Counted from the first letter of the stretch, positions 20,857 through 32,945 are shown. The stretch: DNA of 64,000 nucleotides from Selaginella moellendorffii (GCF_000143415.4 NW_003314334.1:738799-802798), one strand, 5' to 3'. Program-made: numbers and translations. Notes: a model not told the origin generated them from the letters alone.

Positions 20857-22190
20857 ATGCTTGTACCAAGTTCCGACATCTCCAGAACCAGTCACAGGGG
20901 AGGGGGAGCCAGAGAGAACCAGGTCGTTGGAGGAAGCAGTACACCACGGAAGCCATTCGTGAGGTTGCAAGGAAGCATTCAAGGGTCTTCCTCAATCGAG
21001 TATGTGCTCATGAAGCAATCACGCACAAGATCCAACTCGAGAAAGGGATCGTCACGACTGTTCATTCAGCTGAGGCATGTGGAGCGAGCGGAGGTGGATA
21101 AGATGATCAAGGAGCTCATGGACAATCTCTTAAAGAGGACAGTTTCAGTCCTTACACGGCACCAATAATCTTGGTGCTAAAACGTGACTGCTCGTGGAGA
21201 CTGTGCGCTGATTACAGACAGCTCAACAACGTCACTCCCCATCCCACGGATTGAGGACTTAATTGATGAACTCGGTGAAGCAGCGTATTTCTCCGAGCTA
21301 GATTTGCGATCTGCATATTATCAAATATCCATGGCAGAGAAGGACAGGATCACGACAGCATTTCAGACTCACAGAGGGTTTAACCAGTTTAAGGTGAGGG
21401 CTCACCATCCTGGCCACCTTTCAGTCTCTCATGAACAAGATCGGTCATTGTATTTTTCGACGACATCCTCGTCTACAGTCGATCCTGGGAAGAACACCTT
21501 ACACACATCGACGAGGTTTTGCAAGTGCTAGAGGATCATGCGCTGATCGTCAAACTCTCAACATGCTGCTTTGCCAAGCAAGAAGCGAAGTACTTAGGCT
21601 TCCGGATACGAGCGGGCCAAATGTGAGCCTATCCAACAAAAATGGAGGCGATGAGAGGTCTCTCACCACCATGAAGTAGCTCCATGCTTTTCTCAGGCTC
21701 TGCAACTACCTCTGGAAGTCTGTGGAGCACTATGCTTCCGTTGCGTCGCCTCTGACGGACATCATTCGTGCAGGCAGGTTTTCGTGGGACGAGAACGCAC
21801 AGTCAACGTTCGAACTTTTCGGCTCGGATTCTTCAACTTCCAGATGAGAAGCAGTTCATCGTGGAGACGATGCCTCGGATGCAGGAGTGGGAGCGATCTT
21901 GAAGTTCGAGAGCAAAAGATTCTTGGAAGTGGAGTCTCGCCAGCCGGCGTATGATTGACAAAGTGGAGGCACTGCGAGGTCGCACGGATCACTTCAGTAT
22001 GAAATTTCTACTCGAGCAGCCTCGCCTTAACAAAAAGCAGAGGCAGCTTCAATCACTCGATTTCACGATTGAGTATAAGCCAGGGAAAACAAACGTCGTC
22101 CCGGATGCGCTCTCAAGGATGTTTGAAAAGCCGGAGGTCAGTTGTCACACCAGATATCATAGAGGGCTAATCCAACGATGACCACTCGAA
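20857..22190 (+). pseudogene. gypsy reverse transcriptase and RNase H relic (element A)
   Basis: The fingers/palm region reads [20 protein letters not shown] near 21270-21330. The catalytic box is VFFDDILVYSRSWEEHL near 21452-21500, one frame away from the neighbouring ORF. RNase H to tether sequence is at 21950-22180: RTDHFSMKFLLEQPRLNKKQ and IEYKPGKTNVVPDALSRM. Several frameshifts and stops interrupt it. Confidence 0.8.
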
Positions 22191-22965
22191 GGAGACAACA
22201 ACTTCAGCGACGCGAAGATTTCCTTCCATGATGGCTTGCTCTAGAAGAAAGGAAGGATTCTACTCGAGTTCCGCAAGATCATCTTCACCAAGGCATTTTC
22301 GCGGGGCATCCGGGGGTCGTGTGGAAAGGAATGGAGTGTGAGATTACGCACTTGGATCAGGGAGTGTCCAGAGATTGGTCTTCTCAAGCATTTACCTTCT
22401 CCATCAGCGCCAGCTCTCGTCCTCAAGCTTCAAAGAAGGTGGCAGAGATCTTCTGGAGGGAGGTGGTGAGGTTCCATGGCGTTTCCAAGCGAAATCGTCT
22501 CCAACCGAGACACCAGGTTTCTCAGCCAGTTTTGGTCAGACGGGACGGACGATTGGAGACATTCTGAGGGATACGTGGCGGACCAGCTGGGCTCATGGAC
22601 AAAGTGGATCACATTCGCGGAGTTTGCCTACAACACTGCTCGGCACTCAACCATCGGTATGTCTNNNNNNNNNNNNNNNNNNNNNNNNNNNNNNNNNNNN
22701 NNNNNNNNNNNNNNNNNNNNNNNNNNNNNNNNNNNNNNNNNNNNNNNNNNNNNNNNNNNNNNNNAGTAGCTTCCCCGATCTTGATGACAACTCCCACTTC
22801 ATCAAACGACGTCAGTGACCAAGTGGAAGCCATCAGGTAGATGCAGCAGCTGATTGGGCAACGGTTGGAATCTCCTCGTGTAGTCACAGCTCCATCCCAG
22901 ATTCTTCGGCCCACTCAGGATACTCGAAAAGATCAACGAACTCGCCTATAAGTTGGCATTACCAC
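22191..22965 (+). pseudogene. gypsy integrase relic (element A)
   Basis: An HHCC-side fragment (RTWIRECPE) lies near 22345. The core piece [16 protein letters not shown] lies near 22480, with the second catalytic aspartate in NRD. EFAYNTARHSTIGMS at 22617-22664 runs into the N gap. Compared with copy B the segment is shortened and frameshifted. Confidence 0.7.
22665..22764. other. assembly gap (100 N)
   Basis: Exactly 100 N lie between GGTATGTCT and AGTAGCTTCC. In the D2 copy these flanks are joined by only a few bases (near 56530-56545), so the gap length is probably nominal. Confidence 0.99.
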
Positions 22966-23230
22966 CGGGGTCGCACCTACATAACGTTTTCGACGTGTCG
23001 GATCTCAAGCTTTTGTGGACCAGCTCCCGGAGTTTTTTCCTGAGCCGGAGTTTGTCTCCTCCGACAGGCAGCCTATGCTGCAACCGAAAGCACACTGGGA
23101 GATACAAGGTCAGGTGGCACGGAACGGATGACGAACAGGAACGGACCAGAGCTCCTCGAAACAGACCTGTTAGGACGTACTATAAGCGCATGAGAGTACG
23201 GAGGATTTGTTACCATCTTCCTCACAACAT

Positions 23231-23772
23231 TGCAGATCAACTTCAAGCAAGTGATGAGGTTGATCACTTACAAGTTTTCCGTCAGTTTACTTTGGATATT
23301 CTCCTACTCTAAATCTCCAGCGCCATGGATGCTTGCATCGCGACTGGGAATCCCGCGGTATTCAGCAAATCCTCACGTCCCGCTCTACTCTCGGTGAGCT
23401 GGCATTCTTCTGATTGAGCAATATTTCTCCACAGAGGCTGTGAATTTCTGGATGGCGAATTCAGCTGTGTGGGACGACGATGCCGTGCCAGCTGCTCACG
23501 ATATCGCCAGGTTTTGGTGTGCGGGATCCTCGTCTTTGATTTCACTCAGAAGATTTTCCTTGCTTCCAAGCCGGAGCATTGTTTCTACAAGAATCTATTC
23601 AATGACAGCAGCTGAAAGACACTGTCCGGTGAGTGTTTCCACGTTCTCTTGACATCGATTTTGCTTCAATCGTTGTGGAAGTAAGTTCCATCGAATACCC
23701 CTGGTAAAGGGATTCTTGTGCTTAAATTCCTTTCTTTTTGCATAGGATCTATTAGGGCTTGAAAGGTTGGGT
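23231..23772. other. non-genic stretch downstream of element A
   Basis: Sequence shared with 57220-57588 in D2. No family is recognisable. The last 15 bases before 23773 (TTAGGGCTTGAAAGGTTGGGT-type leader) are conserved upstream of every orphan membrane gene copy and are probably its 5' leader. Confidence 0.4.
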
Positions 23773-24060
23773 ATGGAAATTACTAGTAAGAGCGTTCCAT
23801 TGTGGTGGTTCTTCTTATCTGTTTCAATAATTATGACTTGGGCCATTACTTTCTATGTTTTCACCATTTACATCACTTTTTATCCTCCAAAGTGGCACTG
23901 CCCAAGTGTATTGTCAAAGAGACTGCAATGCACTAAACCTTGGCTACCATTGGGGTTTTACGTCAGATTACTTGGCTTATGTAACAATTGGGCCAAAGTA
24001 CTCTGCGATTTGATATTGGCAGCTTGTTTGCTTCACTCACCACATATATACTTTTTTGGT
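23773..24060 (+). pseudogene. orphan membrane-protein gene, truncated exon 1
   Basis: It starts MEITSKSVPLWWFFLSVSII as in the intact D2 copy at 57589. An 8-base deletion in the CPSGVLYC loop shifts the frame near 23908. Homology ends near 24057, where about 430 bp, including the intron and exon 2 of the D2 copy, are missing. The sequence then joins the region downstream of the D2 gene. Confidence 0.8.
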
Positions 24061-24083
24061 TGATGCAAAGATTTGCAGTACTG

Positions 24084-25500
24084 TCAGAGTGCGAGGGGGC
24101 CATGGGGAAAATCCTTGCCACTTCTTCGAGTGAGCCTGATATTATTGTAGTTTAAAACACAAATAAGGTGGCCAAATGCCACTGCGTTGGCGAGCCCTGT
24201 CTGAGTCTTCCAGGAATCCATTCTGGGCGTAGCACAGCAGTAGATTCGTCCATGATACGAGATCCTTGGCCGGCATTCTCCCTGGTGCGCGAGCTCCGTG
24301 ATCATCGAGTTCCGTGTCACTCTGAGACGCGATCGAACATAGCCTGGCAGTCGCGGATCCGGGAGGCTGCCACATATACGAGACAAGATCGCGGAAATCC
24401 ATCCCATCAAACGTGTTCTTGGCAAGCGCAAGATGCCCGGACTGAGCATACAGTGTAATGAGCGAGTTCCAAGAGACCACGGTGATCCGGCATGGAAACG
24501 AAGATCTTCTTCGCTTGGCCGAGATTGGAGCTCCGGATGTAGAATTGCACGACCTCGTTGCACGACACGAGATGTCGCGATGGGGCATTCGATCGAAGAG
24601 CCGGGATGATCTAAGACCTCGGCGGCATTGGAGGGATTTCGGCGATCCATCTCTTGTATTCCACCAATCCGCCGATGAGAGAGGGCAGGCAGGCACGAAG
24701 ACATCGTCTCGAGCAAACTCTCGGCCTTCCGATCTCGCGAGAGTAGTGATCCCATTGGAACGATGCCATAGTCAGCGATCATAGGCGACCATAGACACGA
24801 ACTGATCGCGGGCGATTAGGATCTTGCAAGCCGAGAGGACGGTGATGAACGAGACGAGGTCGATCCTCACTCCGCCATCGAGCGTGGTCGTGGATGGCTT
24901 CCCTGTAATGCCCTTTTTGGGCATATGTTTCCATCATCAAGTTCCAGGCAGCAAGATCTCTCGTGCGCATTGAGGCAAGAACAACTCGAGCCTCGATCAC
25001 ACGGCCATTGCGAGCGTAAGCGTGCATCAAACTCGTCCTGCACTGGCAATTCACTATCTCGCCCGGGATGCTGTCAAACGACATTCCGAGAGGATCGCGT
25101 TCCAGGTGAAAACATTCCATCTCGGCATTTTGTGCTGGATCATGAGCGCGTCCTCCATTCTCCCAGCCTGGCCGAGCATCGAGACGAGCATATCAAGTCC
25201 CTTGCGGGCATTTGCTGGTGGATCCCCCTGGACATAGGCGGCGGCAACGATGTTTCTGTGGCACGCTCTGTCAGCCCATTCCAGGACACGAGAGTCCGGA
25301 ATCCGGAAAAACATCCTCTTGACCTCTTCTACAAGGCATAGCCAAGTTCCTCGTCGCCATCGTCTCAAACCTCCACCAAATTCCCGATTTGCACGAAAGC
25401 TCCGACAGCACGAGATCTTTCTCGGGCTCAGTGTCGTAAAAAGCCTTAGTTATACCCATTTGCCTCATCTTGGCAAATGCTGGGATTACAGCTAGGCATT
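24084..25500 (-). pseudogene. PPR protein gene, degenerate (PPR2, D1)
   Basis: PPR proteins bind organellar RNA through tandem 35-residue helical repeats. Here pieces of several repeats occur on the minus strand in alternating frames: AFYDTEPEKDLVLSELSCKS near the start, GRMEDALMIQHKMPRWNVFT, SLMHAYARNGRVIEARVVLA, RDLAAWNLMMETYAQKGH, NSLITLYAQSGHLALAKNTF and KDLVSWTNLLLCYAQNGF. Frameshifts separate most of them. No E or DYW end is seen at the 3' side (near 24100). The D2 counterpart is 58480-59960, with some frames differing, so damage is partly independent. It lies tandem to PPR1 on the same strand. Confidence 0.75.
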
Positions 25501-25539
25501 AGAAATTTACAAAGGCTTCAATGAAAAGAATACAATAAA

Positions 25540-26160
25540 TTCCTTTTAGCATATGCCCTGCTTGGCATATCCTCTGGTCCAATACTCATCCTCAGTGCAT
25601 CAATGAGCGAGATTATGGATACAACATATGTTACTAACACTTGGTTTTTAACCAAAGCTGCTGAATTAAAAAATTACTAGAGCATCAGAACATTTTTGTA
25701 TATCAAATATGGAATTATATACTCTTCCATTATTAACTATAACCATTCCCACCGGATCAAGGGTAAAAAGTAAATATACCTGATATGAAACATATGGTAT
25801 AGATTCGTCTCCAGTGCATTCCTGTATCCCTATCCACCACCTCATAATTTGATGATGTCTCTGCATATGCATGTGCTACTTGTAAAGCAATGAATGTAAA
25901 ACATATGTGAGCTCCTCCAATAGCAAAGCTAACTAGCATAGACAACTGAAACAAACTGTTAAGCAATTATCCATAAATAAATCTAGCTTACCTCCAGCCA
26001 CATAGCCCAGTGATAGCAAAGTATATAGATACGGAGTGAAGCAAGGAAGTTGTGCAGAATAATTTAGCCCAAACTTCCCAGTTCGAATGTAGCATGCATA
26101 GAAACCCCAGTGGTATTTAGGTGCCTCTTTAAAGGGCTATAATTTAAATACACTAGTGTT
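25540..26160 (-). pseudogene. older paralog of the orphan membrane gene
   Basis: On the minus strand, exon 1 sequence near 26150-26000 gives KYHWGFYACY and LYTLLSLGYVAGG followed by GTAAG. This matches SYHWGFTSYY and FLSVGYIIGG of the intact genes. Exon 2 near 25966-25760 gives SMLVSFAIGGAHICFTFIAL and ends in unrelated residues. Divergence is far greater than among the other copies. The start of exon 1 and the middle of exon 2 are missing. Confidence 0.6.
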
Positions 26161-26570
26161 TGGTTTTCTTTCATCTTAGAACAAATAGCTTTTCAGAAAA
26201 GATCTCGGAGACAGTGAAGGCTGTTTTCGTTCTCGAATCCATATAGCTAGAAACGCAATAGCGACCACAAATCTTTTAGTGATATTTAAGCACGAACTTT
26301 TTGTAATGGTCGGCAAGCAGCTCGCGCGCAGACTGCACACATCGCCTCTCAAATTATGTATATATCCTTTTTCCAATCTAGCTTTATTTGTGGAGATCTT
26401 GGCCGTTTTCGATCTAGTAGCTACGTCTTGGAGCAGCTCAAGAGCCGGGAGCTTGAGCTGCACAGGAAGTGTTCCTGCCATTTTTCCTTCCATTCCTTTG
26501 AGTTTTGTTATACCATAAGGAAGGGAGCTGAAGCTCTAAAGGTGAGGCTTTCGCTTCTCCTTTTTTCTGA
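26161..26570 (+). other. conserved short segment between the PPR genes, unrecognised
   Basis: A plus-strand frame reads LGRFRSSSYVLEQLKSRELE and HRKCSCHFSFHSFEFCYT and is kept almost unchanged in D2 (60854-61040). It ends at a GT after EALK that could be a splice donor. It looks like a first exon or a piece of one. I cannot name a family. Confidence 0.3.
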
Positions 26571-28985
26571 TCATTGTTTCTGCATGTGATGGAATCGGTT
26601 AGCATCTCTCACGGTTATAGATACCACCATCTTGGATACAGACTTGATAGCCGAGTGGCAATCCCCACACACATGAAAGATCTCCTTCGTGTCGGGAACG
26701 TAGCCAGCGTGCCACATTTCTCTCGCCAGCCTCTGGAGATCCGCGACGATATCTTCGCTGTGACGATGCGAAAGATCCCCCACCACGAAACTGTGAACTT
26801 CGCTGCCAAACTTGATCCCCGGAACTTTTCTCACTCGCCTCGACTTCATCAGGTTCCGGATCATCGACACCTTGTCCCTCCTCCAGATCGACGAGTACAT
26901 GTTCCAGAGAACCACGTATGCAGTCGTGTAGCGTCGAAGATCTTCGCCGTGACTTGCTCAGCTCAATCGGCTTCGCGGTGGATCAGGCGACAAGCTCCCA
27001 GCAGCGACATCCAGATCACGATGTCTGGAAGGAATGGCATCGAGTTGATGACGGTGCTCAGAGTTCTTCATGCAGAAATAGCGCTCTCTCCTCGGCACCA
27101 TCCCCAAGCAGACGAAGTGGTCCCAGCCCTCGGCCACGAGACCGAGATTCATAAGATGGAAGACTTCCCCGTTTCGAGCATAAGCCCACACCAAGGTCAT
27201 CTAGGAAACGAAGCTGCGCATCTTCATGCTCTCAATCATGCTCCTGGCGGCGCCGAGATCGCTCAAAAACTTGCAGCAGACGATGGTCTTGCCTGGAAGA
27301 ACCTCACGGCCCCGCCAAAGTGCCCACTCTCGGCATACGCGAGGAGCATCACGCTCCACCAGACTGGATTCTTTTCCGGGATTTGAACGAAGATTTTCTT
27401 CGCGAGGGCGACAAAGCCTTGGTAAGCTAAGCTTGCACAATTGCCGTCCACGCCACCACGTCCTTATCCGGCATGGAATCAAAGACCTCTCTCGCGTTGG
27501 CAAAATCCCTTCTTTGGGCATTCTCGTAGTTCTCCGGAGCCGATGGAACACCCTGTCCAATTCTTCCAGGAATCATTCTGCGGATAGCACAGCAGTAGAT
27601 TCGTCCACGACATGGCCGGCATTCTATCAAAACTCGATTTTGCTGCCTCGATTTTCCCCTGCGCGAGTGCTGTGATCATAGCTCTGGAACACGATCGATC
27701 ACCGCCGGGCAGTCCCGGATCTGGATGCCGGCACATATCCAGCGATCATCGGGTTCCACGAGACAAGATCACGAAACTCCATCCCGTCAAAAGTGTCTTG
27801 GCAAGCTCAAGTTGCCCGAACTGGGGATACAGTGTAATGAGCAAGTTCTAAGATGCCACGTCATGATCCGCCATGGAATCGAAGATATTCTTCTCCTGGT
27901 CGAGATTGGAGCTCCGGATATAGGACCTCACGATCACTTTGCAGAACAAGAGATTCCAGTGGGGCATTCGATCAAAGAGGCTCTTGGATCGCGCAATATT
28001 CCCCTCCCTGGCACATTCGATCGAAGAGCCGGGATGCGATCGAAGAGCTCGGCGGCATTGAAGGTGTTCCCAGGAGTATTTCGGTGATCAAGAGAGATCG
28101 CGCATCCGCAGCGCTGCCGCAGCGCCCATACAACTGGATGAGGAGATTGGCGAAGAAAATATCCTTGCCACGGCCAGCAGCCCTCACGAGATCGGCCAGG
28201 AAATGCCGCTCCTCTAGCCCTGCGATCGCAGCAGTCATTCGCCCCGACATTGCTCTCGTTTTGGTTCTCGTGATCATAGGCGACCATTGATCGCGGGCGA
28301 TTTGGATCTTCCCCAAATGGCTGCAAGCCGAGAGGATGGTGATGAACGACACAAGATCGATCCTCACTCCACCGTCGGGCGTGGCCTCGTGGAAGAGTTG
28401 GATGGCTTGCTCAGTTTGGGCATATGCTTCCATCATCAAGTTCCAGGCCGCAAGATGCGATCGTTTGACAGCATCCCGGAAGAGATCGTGAATTGCTGCT
28501 GGACGAGTTTGATTCACGCTTACGCTCACGATGGCCGCGTGATCGAGGCTAGAACTGTGCTCGCCGCAATGCCCACGAGAGTAGAGGATCGCGTAACGTT
28601 CCATCTCGGCATTTGGTGCTGGATCTTGAGGGCGTCCTCCATTCTCCCGGCCTGGCCGAGCATTGCGACAAGCATATCAAGTCCCTTGTGGGCATTTGGT
28701 GGTGGATCGCCATCGACATGCCCGTGCTGGGCATAGGCGGCAGCGATTGCTGTAGGCAACTGTGGCATTCGATCAAACAGCAGCTTCGGTCTGTCCAGGA
28801 TGCCGTTTTCCATCAGCCCATTCCAAGACACGAGATTCTGCTGGGCCATCCGGGAAAACATCCTCTCGGCCTCTTCTACAAGGCATAGCCCGACACTATT
28901 GTTGTCCACGAAACCAAGTCCCTCGTCACCATTGTCTCAAACACACCTCGAGCCTAATTCCCGATGTGCATGAAAGCTCTCACCA
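26571..28985 (-). pseudogene. PPR-DYW protein gene, degenerate (PPR1, D1)
   Basis: PPR-DYW proteins edit C to U in organellar RNAs; the DYW domain is the deaminase. Minus-strand pieces in order are EAERMFSRMAQQNLVSWNGL, QAGRMEDALKIQHQMPRWN, SLDHAAIV-like degraded repeats, MSWTNLLLCYPQNDSWKNW and SLAYQGFVALAKKIFVQIPE. The E region follows: VLWNMYSSIWRRDKVSMIRN and [20 protein letters not shown]. The end is [14 protein letters not shown] and [11 protein letters not shown]. Between IFH and VCGDCH the segment with the HSE catalytic and zinc-binding motif has been deleted, and the final DYW triplet is absent. Multiple frameshifts lie in the repeats. It cannot be an active editing factor. Confidence 0.8.
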
Positions 28986-29040
28986 ATGAAGTTGATAGTA
29001 TTGAGGTTAGTGAGATCCAGGTGGCCTTGCCAGGTTACTG

Positions 29041-29700
29041 GAGGATTTTTGAGTCATGATTCTTGGTTTATCAAATATAAATCCATTGTTTCTTTTCATG
29101 GTATCATATCTTGGGACGATGGCTCTCATTAGTGAGGCGGAGGATGAGCCACCTTAATCAGAAGTGGATGGCACTTGTTGGCTGACAAGAAGGTGAGCCA
29201 CAAGATCATGGTTGCTGCACTAGAGCCCAGATCAGGGCAGAGGCACTGGGTGCTGACTGAGACAGACAAGTGTTGCTAGAGGAGGTGATGCCAGGGAGCA
29301 AGCTGTGTGCTGTGTGTGGTGTGGAGTACAAGTTGTGCTCTAGATGCTGCCAGTAGAGGTGTTGGACAGTGCTGGACGTGCTGTCTAGAGGCGCTGGGAA
29401 GAGCCGCTGCTGAGGCGACACATGATGGGTGCTTTGAAAGGCACTGGATGGAGGATCCAGAGGAGGAGCAGTTTCAGTAAAAATTCAACGTAAACCATCA
29501 ATATGTTCACCTGAGAGCAATAGTGTTGTTGGTCAATCCCATACATGTATTGAAGTAGGGATGATGAGAGAAGAGCAGGCTCATTTTAGGGCAAACGTGG
29601 CCTAGATGAAATGCAATTTGTATGGATCATAGTGGCACGATCCAGGGCCTCAATACAACGCAGGTCACCTTGAGAGAGCAGTTGAGGATGAGAGGGAGAC
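29041..29700. other. repeat-derived stretch with a possible primer-binding site
   Basis: The first part (to about 29282) is shared with 63740-64000. At 29097-29110 CA is followed by TGGTATCATATC, resembling the end of an LTR followed by an initiator-Met primer site, with a GATGGCTCTC start-like segment after it. No gag or pol of a copia element is recognisable. 29283-29700 has no identifiable coding content. Confidence 0.3.
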
Positions 29701-32571
29701 CTAGATACTCAAAAGGAATATAAGAGGGAGACTTCCAATGGACACCTGGTGTCTCGGTTGGAGACGATTTCGCTTGGAACGCCATGGAACCTCACCACCT
29801 CCCTCCAGAAGATCTCTACCACCTTCTTTGAAGCTGAGGACGAGAGCTGGCGCTGATGGAGAAGGTAAATGCTTGAGAAGACCAGGTGTTGCGACTATCT
29901 CTGGACACTCCCTGATCCAAGTGCGTATCTCACACTCCATTCCTTTCCACACGACCCCCGGATGCCCCGCGAGAATGCCTTGGTGAAGATGATCTTGCAG
30001 AATCCTTCCTTTCTTCTAGAGCAAGCCGTCATGGAAGGAAATCTTCGCGTCGTTGAAGTTGTTGTCTCCTTCGAGTGGTCATCGTTGGATTAGCCCTCTA
30101 TGATTTCTGGTGTGACAACTGACCTCCGGCTTTTCAAACATCCTTGAGAGCGCATCAGGGACGACGTTTGTTTTCCCTGGCTTATACTCAATCGTGAAAT
30201 CGATTGATTGAAGCTGCCTCTGCTTTTTGTTAAGGCGAGGCTGCTCGAGAAGAAATTTCATACTGAAGTGATCCGTGCGACCTCGCAGTGCCTCCACTTT
30301 GTCAATCATACGCCGGCTGGCGAGACTCCACTTCCAAGAATCTTTTGCTCTCGAACTTCAAGATCGCTCCCACTCCTGCATCCGAGGCATCGTCTCCACG
30401 ATGAACTGCTTCTCAAAGTCTGGAAGTTGAAGAATCGGAGCCGAAAAGTTCGAACGTTGACTGTGCGTTCTCGTCCCACGAAAACCTGCCTACACGAATG
30501 ATGTCCGTCAGAGGCGACGCAACGGAAGCATAGTGCTCCACAGACTTCCAGAGGTAGTTACAGAGCCTGAGAAAAGCATGGAGCTACTTCATGCTGGTGA
30601 GAGACCTCTCGTCGCCTCCATTTTTGTTGGATCGGCTCACATTTGGCCCGCTCGTATCTGGAAGCCTAAGTACTTTGCTTCTTGCTTGGCAAAGCAGCAT
30701 GTTGAGAGTTTGACGATCAGCGCATGATCCTCTAGCACTTGCAAAACCTCGTCGATGTGTATAAGGTGTTCTTCCCAGGATCGACTGTAGACGAGGATGT
30801 CGTCGAAAAATACAATGACCGATCTTGTTCATGAGAGACTGAAAGGTGGCCAGGATGGTGAGCCCTCACCTTAAACTGGTAAAACCCCTCTCTGAGTCTG
30901 AAATGCTGTCTTCATCCTGTCCTTCTCTGCCATGGATATTTGATAATATGCAGATCGCAAATCTAGCTCGGAGAAATAGCTGCTTCACCGAGTCCATCAA
31001 TTAAGTTGGGATGGAGAGTGACGTTGTTGAGCTGTCTGTAATCAACGCCCAGTCTCCACGAGCCGTCACGTTTTAGCACCAAGATTATTGGTGCCGTGTA
31101 AGGACTGAAACTGTCCTCTTTAAGAGGTTGTCCATGAGCTCCTTGATCATCTTATCCACCTCGCTCTACATGGCTCAGCTGAATGAAAGTCGTGACGATC
31201 CCTTTCTCGAGTTGGATCTTGTGCGTGATTGCTTCATGAGCACAAACTCGGTTGAGGAAGACCCACTTCCTTGCCACCTCACGAATGGCTTCCGTGGTGT
31301 ACTGCTTCTTCCAACGACCTGGTTCTCTCTGGTTCCCGTGACTGGAGAAGTCGGAACTTGGTACATGGTTGGACCTTGCAGCTAGGCCTGAGAAAGCTGA
31401 AGATGTCGTTTCGAAAGGATCTCTTCTGGTTCCCATCCATTGGAAGAAGAATCCCTGTTTCTGAATCATACGCCATGGGACATCCTCCTCTCGCGATCAA
31501 CCCCCGGCATTGTCCAGCGGTTGCCCGTGTCTTCTTTCCAATGTCCACTCCCCCCTCCAGACGATCTTGCTCCCCTGGTGATTGAAGGAGAGACGATGGT
31601 CATCAAAGTTGACGAGAATGTCCCCAAAGAGGCGAAGTGTTTCGATGCCCAGGATGAAGAACTCTCCTTTCACTTGGTGACCACCAATGAGCATCGAGAA
31701 TGAGACCCGGGCAGACGCCTCGATGACTCCCTTGTCCGCTATCGACACCTCTAGAGGAGTCTTCTGTGGACGCGCTGCGAGCTGCAGCTTAGATAGAGAA
31801 TGTTGGTTGACGGTGTCACTCCCGAGTCAATTAATGCGAATGCTTCCTGCTAATCGTTCCTTTGACTCGGAAACAAGTACCCGCAGCTTTTCCCATAAAG
31901 GCCGGATAGGAGATGCATGGCTTCGCCACAGAAAGTTCTCCCTCAAGCCCCGCGTCTACCTCTTCTCGCTGCTCCGGAGGCCAATGTGGTACATCGGTCT
32001 CTTGTCCGAGACCTGGAATTGCATCACCACGAACTTTGTTTTCGACGTCAGTTGTCCTCTATGCGCCTTGCAAACTTCCCAATGAACATTTCCCAAGCTT
32101 GAGGTCATCGCTTCCCTTTACTTGCATTGTTTCCGCTGATCGGGGGTTGGCATACCACTCTGGGGTGGCTCCGGCCCTCGTTGTCTCCTTTGGTGGCCCT
32201 TGCCTCCATCGGCCGGAAAGACGAGCTTCCCACTCGTGGAACTTGAGATCCGTGTTTAATGCTAATGCCATCGCTTGCTGGACCGAGCGAGGAGATAGCT
32301 GAGCTATTTCGGTTGCCATTGCGATGCTAGGTAACGTTGCATCAAAGCATCCTCCGGGATGTTGGTCACCTCGTATCTCGCCTTAAGCCACGTCTCGTTG
32401 AATTCCTGAGCGTCTGGGACTTAAATCTGTACACCATTCCGCAGAGTTTGTTGAAGGGAAGCTCTCCCACGGACTTGATGATAATGCTCCCGAATCCTTT
32501 GCTTGAACTCCTCCCAACTGGAAGCCTGGTTTTACAGTCTCGATCGAGATGGGACTCGGTCTTGTCATCAT
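29701..32571 (-). mobile_element. Ty3/gypsy retrotransposon C, internal part, reversed
   Basis: On the minus strand the same domains occur as in element A. Gag is at 32571-32059. Protease is near 31850-31497 (SARVSFSMLIGGHQVKGEFF, GIETLRLFG). Reverse transcriptase lies about 31130-30560. RNase H is at 30309-30079 (IEYKPGKTNVVPDALSRM). The integrase start is near 29950 (RTWIRECPE). Both LTRs and the rest of integrase are absent. Relative to A it lacks a short piece before GIETLRLFG and contains a NHQGSKIVWRGEWTLERR linker shared with copy B. It is closest to A and B but not part of D1. Confidence 0.8.
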
Positions 32572-32945
32572 AGCTCAGCTACATAGAAAATATTTAGTTT
32601 ACCAGCATAACAAAGAAAAGAAAAGAGAACTTGATATACCACTACTGTATTCTCTTTAAGTGCAGCATCCATCTCAAAAACGTGTAGCTTGACAATTGGG
32701 ATTGTTATCATGCTTTGTGTGCCACCTCCAGACTTGCAATCGTGGAGGGTGCTCCCATTCATGTGCAGTCCAGTTAACACTTTGCATGTGACACATGTCA
32801 CAGCACTTTTTTCTTTCGCCTCAGGCAAATGGCCACCTCCAGAGCAAACATCAACACGATTATTGCTAAGATGTGGTTAAAAAAATAACCTTTTTACAAT
32901 TAACCCCCATCAGACGGCTGCAATTGACTGGATCTGGTGGCACTC
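32568..32945 (-). pseudogene. two-exon unrecognised gene piece with a CxxCK motif (copy 1)
   Basis: The minus strand gives GVPPDPVNCSRLMG near 32945, an intron-like AT-rich gap, then SGGGHLPEAKEKSAVTCVTC followed by KVLTGLHMNGSTL. The same pair is found on the plus strand at 38080-38320. The CxxC pair could bind metal but nothing else supports that. It lies just upstream of the intact orphan gene, divergently oriented. Confidence 0.4.

Larger units (their letters stand above)
18811..23230 (+). mobile_element. Ty3/gypsy (chromovirus-like) retrotransposon A, defective
   Basis: Components run in the order LTR, primer site, gag, protease, reverse transcriptase, RNase H, integrase, chromodomain-like end. 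The pol order (RNase H before integrase) is that of Ty3/gypsy. Every domain is in several frames, so the element cannot move on its own. The 3' LTR is reduced to a stub starting at GAGAGTACGGAGGATTTGTT (23190). A sequencing gap lies in the integrase. A near-identical copy is in D2 (52610-57000) and a reversed one at 29701-32571. Confidence 0.85.

Noticed and set aside
26574-27386. 270-codon plus-strand ORF over PPR1, and the similar 280-codon ORF at 62832-63674
   Set aside because: Histidine- and proline-rich shadows of the PPR sequence on the minus strand; the two copies are not kept alike.
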